10,643 nt of DNA, taken from NCBI GenBank assembly GCA_028684915.1, contig JAQUEZ010000207.1, positions 1 through 10,643 on the forward strand, in the 5' to 3' direction. The notes beneath the pieces are model-generated. The model did not search any database. It was given only the letters and a program-made list of their open reading frames with translations, and was not told where the DNA came from. The translations under genes and the position numbers were made by a program. The first letter of the stretch is position 1, and every line of letters begins with the position of its first letter. This stretch comes from Desulfobulbus sp. (GTDB lineage: Bacteria; Desulfobacterota; Desulfobulbia; Desulfobulbales; Desulfobulbaceae). Positions 6,302 through 10,643 of this stretch are shown here, piece after piece.

Positions 6302-7696
6302 TTACATTCTCATGGCCATCGGCTGCATAAATAAATAGATATTGATAATGCCAAAAATAATCATCAGTATAGCGAAAGGAGTGAATGTAGGCAGAATCTT
6401 CCCCGTTGTATCAGTGTTGCTTTTCACCAGTCTGTAGGCGGTGTAGATTGAACCGAAAGTTCCTAAAGCGATCAGAAAATACTGCAATATCTGGATGGTG
6501 GTGTTGTCAAGGATTGCAGGTGAGGCACCATGCGATTCGAGGCCAAACAAACCCATTGCCGTGAAGAGGATTGCTTTCCCTTCCGCCAGCAGATGAAAGA
6601 GATTGTGAGCGATATGCCCTGCGATATCAAGCGGTATAATTGCATAGCCGTATCGGGCAAAATTTTTGGCAATTGATTTAATCTTAAAATTTCCGGCAAC
6701 AAAACTGGCCAGAGCCAGCATTGCTATGGGAATGGCCATGGCGACGATAAAGGCTATCGTGAACGTGACAAAATAATTAGATGTTCCCGCGAATTTTTCG
6801 ATCCCTTCGAGTATGCCGCTCCAGATGCCAATCATAGTTATGTTCTGAACAAAGACAATGCCCATGATCACAGCCGCCAGGAAAGATTCCTCCAGTTTTG
6901 CCCTGCCGATATACCACAGCCCTTCCGTCGGCATACGAGGAGTTATCTGAATCGAATCGTTTGGACAATTCTTTATGCAATTTCCGCAAAAATTGCAGTT
7001 GGCGACGCTCTCCATCTTTTTGGGAAATTCGAACATGGGACAACCGGGGACGACAGCTCCTTTATAGCAGGCTGAAACCTTGCATTTTGAGCATTTTTCA
7101 GGGGTTGACCGTATATCCAGCATACCTGCTCTTGAATAATTCCCTGACAATCCACCAAGGAAGCACAGGTACCGGCACCAGGTTCTCCTCTCCCACAGTG
7201 CTCCTGAAGCGACCACCGCCGTTACAATCATCAGCAATAAAAAACCCGAGCCTCTGGGTGATTCGACTACACCAAAAACATGATCACTCCAGGTTATCAG
7301 AATAAACAAGGCATCGATAATCCAAATGCCATATTTTTTTAGAAGGTTCGGCACAGGCCGATTGTCTCCGACAAATTTCTGAACAACGTCATTCAAGGCG
7401 CCAAAGGGGCAGACGGTGCACCAGAATCTACCGAAAAATACAAAAACAATAGGGATTAACGGCCACCACAAGACCCAGGTCATTGCAGTGCCAAAATTAT
7501 CATGGGCTTTTGTGGAGCCAAACATCAGCTCATAGACGATAAATGCAAAGATGATTGCCACGGGCCATTGAAATACCTGGGGATACCACTTGCTCTTAAT
7601 GAATCCGGCAAAGATCTTGTTGTGTAAAAAATTGGTTTTCGGGGCAGGGTGGCGAAGGTTTTTGTCACGGGGTGGTTTTTCGCTAAAATGTAGCAT
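6302..7696 (-). CDS. NapH/NosR/CcoG-type membrane 4Fe-4S polyferredoxin
   Basis: A 464-residue inner-membrane electron-transfer protein. After a polar N-terminus and helices at about 43-60 and 72-88, FWCTVCPFG gives Cys93/Cys96. A second half-motif CRYLC gives Cys174/Cys178. These CxxCP and CxxxC pairs are shared by NapH, NosR and CcoG. Two ferredoxin-like clusters follow: Cys202, 205, 210 and 219, then CNFCGNCIKNCP with Cys234, 237, 240 and 244. The C-terminal half has about five further helices, one containing AGHIAHNLFHLL with His361, 364 and 368, possible haem ligands. The ATG at 7696 follows AAGGAAG. It starts 12 bases after the YtkA-like gene stop. Family members pass quinol electrons to periplasmic or membrane partners, and CcoG reduces Cu(II). 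The C-terminal Ig-like domain of CcoG is absent. A copper-redox role is inferred from context. Confidence 0.93.
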   Translation of the reverse strand: MLHFSEKPPRDKNLRHPAPKTNFLHNKIFAGFIKSKWYPQVFQWPVAIIFAFIVYELMFGSTKAHDNFGTAMTWVLWWPLIPIVFVFFGRFWCTVCPFGALNDVVQKFVGDNRPVPNLLKKYGIWIIDALFILITWSDHVFGVVESPRGSGFLLLMIVTAVVASGALWERRTWCRYLCFLGGLSGNYSRAGMLDIRSTPEKCSKCKVSACYKGAVVPGCPMFEFPKKMESVANCNFCGNCIKNCPNDSIQITPRMPTEGLWYIGRAKLEESFLAAVIMGIVFVQNITMIGIWSGILEGIEKFAGTSNYFVTFTIAFIVAMAIPIAMLALASFVAGNFKIKSIAKNFARYGYAIIPLDIAGHIAHNLFHLLAEGKAILFTAMGLFGLESHGASPAILDNTTIQILQYFLIALGTFGSIYTAYRLVKSNTDTTGKILPTFTPFAILMIIFGIINIYLFMQPMAMRM

Positions 7697-7708
7697 TTCG
7701 ACACTTCC

Positions 7709-8257
7709 TTATCCGTTTGGCAACGAACGGGTTTTTTTCTTCCTGTTGATTGCGGCTGCAACAATAATAACGGTATTTATAGCAAGGAACCCAAATAGTA
7801 TCTTCCAGTTCGGCCCGGCGTGCATCACCTCTATGGCAAAATCGGCACTTCTTTCTTTACCCTCAGTGGTGACCTTCACCGTGATTTTCCACTTTCCCTC
7901 GTCTGAAAGGTTTATCATTGCCATATACCGGCCTTTGTCATGATCACCCTGAGGTTCGGCCTGCAGTACCACCGGGGGCTTCATCTCGGAGTGGCCTCTG
8001 TCTTCCATCGTTCCCGACATTTCCGCAGCAACAGTTACCCTGGCTCTCTCTATGGCATTGTGACCGGCGTCCATCAGGGAGATTATTGCCGTATTGGTTC
8101 CTAAATGGGCAGCCTCATCCCTAAAAGAAAGGGATATCGTCACGCCATCGGCGACTTTTTCCAGGTCGCCATGGCCAACTTTGGCAAATATCCTGGGGGC
8201 GGAAAGTGTCATCAGCATGATGATCAGAACAAAATACTTACCGGGAGGGAATTGCAT
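7709..8257 (-). CDS. Membrane-anchored YtkA/FixH-like periplasmic protein
   Basis: A 182-residue protein. The open frame reaches 8521, but the ATG at 8257 is chosen because AGGAG lies 7-8 bases upstream and a signal peptide follows directly (hydrophobic 8-24, IFAKVGHG). Residues 35-145 form a beta-sandwich of the YtkA/FixH type: GVTISLSF, GTNTAIISLMDAGHNAIERARVTVAAEM, and GRYMAMINLSDEGKWKITVKV, in short strands. The loop Met80, Met84, His89, Met92 and later His106, Met112, Met114 could bind Cu. A C-terminal helix (151-171) followed by RKKK should anchor it with the domain outside. It lies 12 bases before the polyferredoxin gene, and the pairing resembles fixG-fixH in cbb3 oxidase assembly. 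The two probably act together in copper delivery or redox; this is inference. Confidence 0.85.
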   Translation of the reverse strand: MQFPPGKYFVLIIMLMTLSAPRIFAKVGHGDLEKVADGVTISLSFRDEAAHLGTNTAIISLMDAGHNAIERARVTVAAEMSGTMEDRGHSEMKPPVVLQAEPQGDHDKGRYMAMINLSDEGKWKITVKVTTEGKERSADFAIEVMHAGPNWKILFGFLAINTVIIVAAAINRKKKTRSLPNG

Positions 8258-8513
8258 CTTCTGTCTCCTGTGCATGGCCGTTGATAATTGGACCATAATC
8301 CATTGCTGTTTTCCCGCGAGAAAAGGGCGCCATCGGCAGCCAACACCAAAAAAACGATTCATGTCCGATGGATGTTGCAAGGGACACCCTTTGAATTTAC
8401 GCCTCTGTTTTATATACACCATGGAATGCGGAGCAGAGGGGAATTTTCCTGACACACCCAACCGATAGGCCATGCGGGCGATGTCAATGGAAACAGGTGA
8501 TTGATTCGGCAGA
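8258..8513. promoter_or_regulatory. Intergenic region between the SHOCT and YtkA-like genes
   Basis: This stretch is formally open in the YtkA frame from 8521, but the encoded residues look unlike a protein domain and precede a good signal peptide, so I treat it as non-coding. On the minus strand, a TGTATATAAA stretch at about 8409-8418 is a possible extended -10 without a good -35. A small AAGGG-ACA-CCCTT hairpin lies at 8380-8392. A promoter for the YtkA/polyferredoxin pair is plausible here but not demonstrated. Confidence 0.3.
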
Positions 8514-8774
8514 TTATTCACCCGTTAAGATGGCTCGAATACACCGGTATTCCTCTTCACTGATTTCTCCTTTTGCCAACCGTTGCTCCAGAATGAGAAG
8601 AGAATCTCGTGTATCTCGGCTTGCCGGCTGTTTCGTATCATTTGAGCGAAACAGCCTGTATGCAAGAACAACTAAACCGAAAAAGACGATGAGCGTCAGG
8701 CCAAGACCTACAATTCCGTGACCAAAGAACCAATGTCCAACCCCTGAGAAACAACTTGCTCCCTGATGCCACAT
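8514..8774 (-). CDS. Small membrane protein with C-terminal SHOCT domain
   Basis: An 86-residue protein. The N-terminus is rich in Trp, His and Gly (MWHQGASCFSGVGHWFFGHG), followed by a transmembrane helix at about 20-41 and a cytoplasmic tail ending in a SHOCT domain (58-85: LLILEQRLAKGEISEEEYRCI). The L-x3-R-x-A-x-G-E-I-x-x-E-E-Y pattern is diagnostic of SHOCT, a short helical module found at the ends of many bacterial proteins with roles in oligomerisation or membrane association. The ATG at 8774 is preceded by GAGGGGG at 6-7 bases. It lies between the ZraP-like gene (with its hairpin) and the YtkA-like gene. Small SHOCT membrane proteins are often found in copper and silver resistance loci; their function is not known. 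The His residues of the N-terminal part may face the periplasm. Confidence 0.87.
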   Translation of the reverse strand: MWHQGASCFSGVGHWFFGHGIVGLGLTLIVFFGLVVLAYRLFRSNDTKQPASRDTRDSLLILEQRLAKGEISEEEYRCIRAILTGE

Positions 8775-8809
8775 AACCGCCCCCTCTTCTTTTTCTTTTA
8801 ATACAAAGG

Positions 8810-8840
8810 GGTTGCCGTGAAAGCTGATTTCACGGCAACC
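8810..8840 (-). terminator. Perfect 13-bp hairpin after ZraP-like copy 1
   Basis: GGTTGCCGTGAAA (8810-8822) pairs perfectly with TTTCACGGCAACC (8828-8840) around a 5-base loop, 18 bases after the stop of the longer ZraP-like gene. On the minus strand the stem is followed by CCTTTGTATT, so the T tract is weak. It may be an intrinsic terminator or an RNA-protecting structure. The same hairpin is present after copy 2. Confidence 0.6.
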
Positions 8841-8857
8841 TCGCAGTGCTCTCTTGC

Positions 8858-9271
8858 TTACATTTGATGATGGTTACCCATCGTGCTATTCATGTCGTGA
8901 CCCATCTTTCCTTGCAGATGCTTTCCCGTCATGCCAGTGGAATCACAATTCATCCCGAGATGCATGCCTCCTGGCCCCATGAGCGGAACATTGTTTTTCC
9001 GAGCCTGTAGTCTCAATTCATCTTCCGCCTTGCTGATATTTTCGCTTAATGTCCGGATCCGTTTGGTATCCTGACTCTTTGCCGCAACCAAAGCGTGAAG
9101 CTCTGCTCGATCCGCTGCCAGATTTGCGCGGAGGGTAGCAGTCTGGTCAAGATATGTCTGTTGATTCGTGTTGGTTGTGGGTGTGGTCTCGCTGGCGGTT
9201 GCGGCATATGCACCGGAAGTGAGGAGAGTGGCCAAGGCCAACATTGCTGTGACTGATTTGGTTTTCTTCAT
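8858..9271 (-). CDS. ZraP-like periplasmic metal-binding protein (full-length copy)
   Basis: A 137-residue exported protein. Signal peptide 1-23 (MKKTKSVTAMLALATLLTSGAYA). Residues 40-92 form an amphipathic helical region (LRANLAADRAELHALVAAKS, then IRTLSENISKAEDELRLQAR) that resembles the ZraP/Spy/CpxP-type LTxxQ-related helical hairpin, above all the ZraP form 'LR..LAA.RAEL.ALLAA...D...I..L..EI..A...L'. The C-terminal 40 residues are rich in Met, His and Gly with one Cys (Cys109) and end MGNHHQM: a likely metal-binding tail. AAAGGAG precedes the ATG at 9271. ZraP binds zinc and copper and acts as a periplasmic chaperone in enterobacteria; the same job here is inferred from the helical pattern and the divergent ZraS-like kinase gene. 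It has no promoter of its own that I can see, so it probably depends on read-through past the upstream hairpin. Confidence 0.85.
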   Translation of the reverse strand: MKKTKSVTAMLALATLLTSGAYAATASETTPTTNTNQQTYLDQTATLRANLAADRAELHALVAAKSQDTKRIRTLSENISKAEDELRLQARKNNVPLMGPGGMHLGMNCDSTGMTGKHLQGKMGHDMNSTMGNHHQM

Positions 9272-9305
9272 GGTATGTACTCCTTTCTTTTTACTTTTAG
9301 TAAGA

Positions 9306-9336
9306 GGTTGCCGTGAAAACTGATTTCACGGCAACC
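9306..9336 (-). terminator. Perfect 13-bp hairpin after ZraP-like copy 2
   Basis: The same 13-bp stem as at 8810-8840 with one loop base changed (ACTGA for GCTGA), 17 bases after the stop of the short copy and 34 bases before the start of the long copy. The minus-strand sequence after it is TCTTACTAAAAG, with no proper T tract, so full termination is doubtful. It could lower expression of the downstream long copy. Confidence 0.55.
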
Positions 9337-9353
9337 TCGCAGTGCTCTCTTGC

Positions 9354-9614
9354 TTACATTCGATGATGGTTACCCATCGTGCTATTCATGTCGTGACCCA
9401 TCTTTCCTTGCAGATGCTTTCCCGTCATGCCAGTAGAATCACAATTCATCCCCAGATGCACACCTCCTGGCCCCATGAGCGGAACATTGTTTTTAAATGT
9501 TTGTTGATTCGTGTTGGTTGCGGGTGTGGTCTCGCTGGCGGTTGCGGCATATGCACCGGAAGTGAGGAGAGCGGCCAAGGCCAACATTGCTGTGACTGAT
9601 TTGATTTTCTTCAT
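9354..9614 (-). CDS. ZraP-like paralogue lacking the helical domain (short copy)
   Basis: An 86-residue exported protein. The signal peptide (1-23) differs from the long copy at two residues. The linker TASETTPATNTNQQTF is joined directly to KNNVPLMGPGG and the Met/His-rich tail, which ends MGNHHRM. The residues matching 40-91 of the long copy, i.e. the whole amphipathic helix region, are gone, but the frame is kept. What is left is a secreted, probably disordered peptide of about 63 residues with seven Met and six His, and one Cys. CAAGGAG lies 8 bases before the ATG at 9614. As the first gene after the divergent promoter region it should be well expressed. It cannot form the usual ZraP/Spy helical fold, so it may act only as a metal sponge, or be on its way to loss. 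Confidence 0.78.
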   Translation of the reverse strand: MKKIKSVTAMLALAALLTSGAYAATASETTPATNTNQQTFKNNVPLMGPGGVHLGMNCDSTGMTGKHLQGKMGHDMNSTMGNHHRM

Positions 9615-9661
9615 GGTACGTACTCCTTGGTAAGGGTTAAGGTTTTGGTTATCTCTCTAAT

Positions 9662-9677
9662 AGCAGTATCCATGCCA
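9662..9677 (-). promoter_or_regulatory. Candidate sigma-54 (-24/-12) promoter for the ZraP-like genes
   Basis: On the minus strand TGGCAT-GGATA-CTGCT fits the sigma-54 pattern TGGCAC-N5-TTGCA: the GG and GC doublets are in place with the exact family spacing, and four of the flanking bases agree. It is 48 bases upstream of the short copy's ATG, leaving a leader of about 37 bases. E. coli zraP is driven by sigma-54 and ZraR, so the match fits the divergent ZraS-like gene. Confidence 0.5.
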
Positions 9678-9824
9678 AACAATTTTTATTTATTCAACTA
9701 ACTGTAATTATTTTATTTTAATCAAAAAATATAATAAAATTAGCAAAACGCAATTGAACGAAAGACCCTTGATGTTTAATTTCTGATCAACTCGGACGGG
9801 GGATGCGTCTAATTTTTAAACATA
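9678..9824. promoter_or_regulatory. AT-rich divergent control region with a sigma-70-like promoter for the kinase gene
   Basis: This stretch holds no gene and is strongly AT-rich at 9683-9745. It includes an imperfect AT-rich dyad (TAATTATTTTATT near 9706 against AATAAAATTA near 9733) that could be an activator site. On the plus strand TTGAAC (9754-9759) and TAATTT (9777-9782) with a 17-base spacer make a reasonable sigma-70 promoter for the kinase gene, with a leader of about 80 bases. Confidence 0.4.
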
Positions 9825-9866
9825 ATGACTGCCAAAGCCACCTTTGGGACAGAAGAAGAGGGATAT

Positions 9867-10643
9867 ATGCTTTTTCAGTGGATGAAAAGAAGCCAGGTGT
9901 ATGGACCATCCTGGATGATCATCGGGATCAGTTTTGTGCTCATGGCCGTGGTCATCTTCATGGGAGGAACGAATTATCACCAGGGCAAGACCTTCATAGA
10001 GAACCTGTTACGTGAAAAGGGAGATGTGCTGATCCGATCCTTTGAGGCCGGGACACAAACCGGCATGATGGGGATGATGGGCGATGAGGCGCACTTGCAA
10101 AAACTACTGGAAGAAACTGCGGCCCGTTCGGATGTTTCCTTTATTGCCTTGGTGGATAAAAACGGAACTATCTTGGCCCATAGTGATGCCAAATTAATCG
10201 GCACAATCGCCAAAGCCTTTATACGGGGCGACACGTTTGCTCCGACCGGCAAGTCCCAATGGCGCACGATTGCTGGTGAGCATGAGGAGACTTTATTTGA
10301 AGTCTACAGGGATTTTCTTCCTGCCTCACCGCATTCCGGGCACATGGAGTCGATGGGCGAGCATCATGACCTCTCCTGTGTACCAGGTTGGATCAGGGGC
10401 CTGTCTCAAGAACGCATTCTGGACCCCAATAACCGGCCCACCATAGTCATTGGCATGAATAGCACCCCCTATGAAACGGCGCTAACCAAGGACATATGGA
10501 ACAGCCTAGTAATAGCAGGTGTGGTTCTTCTTTTAGCAATCACCGGGGTGGTATCCTTGTTCTGGGCACAGAACTATATAAATTCGCGCAAGCTGCTGCA
10601 GGATATTCGGACCTTTGCTTCTGAAATCGTCAAAAATATACCC
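9867..10643 (+). CDS. ZraS-like membrane sensor histidine kinase (partial, sensor part only)
   Basis: The frame is open from 9825 to the right edge. I prefer the ATG at 9867 because GAGGG lies 4-5 bases upstream; the ATG at 9825 has no such site. The 259 visible residues show a first transmembrane helix (14-34), a periplasmic sensor region of about 175 residues, and a second helix (212-234) followed by FWAQNYINSRKLLQDIRTFASEIVKNIP, the usual entry to a PAS or kinase core. In the sensor, FEAGTQTGMMGMMGDEAHLQKLL (split at 59-81), then FIALVDKNGTILAHSD (92-107), matches ZraS-type double-PAS-like sensors. A His/Met cluster (His156, His159, Met160, Met163, His166, His167) stands in a loop. Kinase motifs lie outside the window. 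It is divergent from the two ZraP-like genes, the arrangement of zraP and zraSR in E. coli. A sigma-54 response regulator is expected just beyond the edge. Confidence 0.82.
   Translation, partial: MLFQWMKRSQVYGPSWMIIGISFVLMAVVIFMGGTNYHQGKTFIENLLREKGDVLIRSFEAGTQTGMMGMMGDEAHLQKLLEETAARSDVSFIALVDKNGTILAHSDAKLIGTIAKAFIRGDTFAPTGKSQWRTIAGEHEETLFEVYRDFLPASPHSGHMESMGEHHDLSCVPGWIRGLSQERILDPNNRPTIVIGMNSTPYETALTKDIWNSLVIAGVVLLLAITGVVSLFWAQNYINSRKLLQDIRTFASEIVKNIP

Larger units (their letters stand above)
8810..9285 (-). repeat. Tandem duplication, copy 1 (full length)
   Basis: From the hairpin to the Shine-Dalgarno of the ZraP-like gene this 476-base unit is nearly identical to 9306-9628, apart from a 153-base block (about 9000-9153) missing in the other copy and scattered single-base changes. 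The two units are separated by only 20 bases, so this is a direct tandem gene duplication. Confidence 0.92.
9306..9628 (-). repeat. Tandem duplication, copy 2 (internally deleted)
   Basis: A 323-base unit matching 8810-9285 at nearly all aligned positions, including the downstream hairpin, the spacer, the gene ends and the Shine-Dalgarno. It lacks exactly 153 bases (51 codons) relative to copy 1, with the join near TTTTTAAATGTTTG at 9490-9503. The high identity in non-coding parts points to a recent event. Confidence 0.92.

Noticed and set aside
6898..7305. A 135-codon plus-strand frame opposite the polyferredoxin
   Set aside because: It is antisense to the Cys-rich cluster region; the minus frame has all the ferredoxin motifs and membrane helices.
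8258..8521. N-terminal extension of the YtkA-like protein by 88 residues
   Set aside because: It would bury the signal peptide in the middle of the protein and lacks a ribosome site; the start at 8257 has both.
8810..9336. Two identical hairpin repeats as a possible CRISPR or REP array
   Set aside because: There are only two copies, and they are part of one tandem gene duplication rather than regularly spaced repeats.

Overview
The window is a compact heavy-metal (mainly copper) defence island. Eleven of its twelve intact or edge-truncated protein genes are on the minus strand, so that block is transcribed from right to left in window coordinates. The twelfth gene, on the right edge, is a divergent plus-strand sensor kinase. 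Gene style, good AGGAG-type ribosome binding sites, a possible sigma-54 promoter, a NapH/NosR-like polyferredoxin and a ZraS-like sensor suggest an anaerobic or facultative Gram-negative proteobacterium or Desulfobacterota (Desulfuromonas/Geobacter/Desulfobulbus-like). This placement is inference; there is no rRNA or other marker gene.

Layout from right to left, in the direction of minus-strand transcription. (1) 9614-10643: a ZraS-like membrane sensor kinase (plus strand, cut by the window edge) is divergent from two tandem ZraP-like periplasmic genes. The two are recent duplicates, and the promoter-proximal copy has lost its whole helical domain through an in-frame 153-bp deletion. A GG/GC element matching a sigma-54 promoter lies in the divergent intergenic region. 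Both copies end in the same perfect 13-bp hairpin. (2) 6302-8774: a SHOCT-domain membrane protein, a membrane-anchored YtkA/FixH-like periplasmic protein and a NapH/NosR/CcoG-type membrane polyferredoxin; the last two are tightly coupled. (3) 5761-6234: an exported DUF4440/SnoaL-like protein. (4) 5206-5760: a non-coding gap holding a decayed IS66-family transposase C-terminus and probably the copA promoter. (5) 2206-5205: a Cu+-type P1B ATPase (YHS domain plus two heavy-metal-binding zinc-ribbon-like domains) followed by an extremely Met-rich exported protein. (6) 1-2007: a four-gene cassette of DUF2933 protein, isoprenylcysteine-methyltransferase-like membrane protein, small exported protein and TolC-family outer-membrane lipoprotein, the last running off the left edge.

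A working model (inference): the ZraS-like kinase senses envelope metal and activates the ZraP-like scavengers. The polyferredoxin and YtkA pair may handle membrane redox of copper. The P-type ATPase moves Cu+ to the periplasm, where Met/His-rich proteins buffer it, and the TolC-family protein may take part in export across the outer membrane. The most unusual points are the deleted ZraP-like paralogue, the polyferredoxin/YtkA pair inside a copper island, the methyltransferase cassette, and the IS66 relic lying next to the DUF4440 stop codon.
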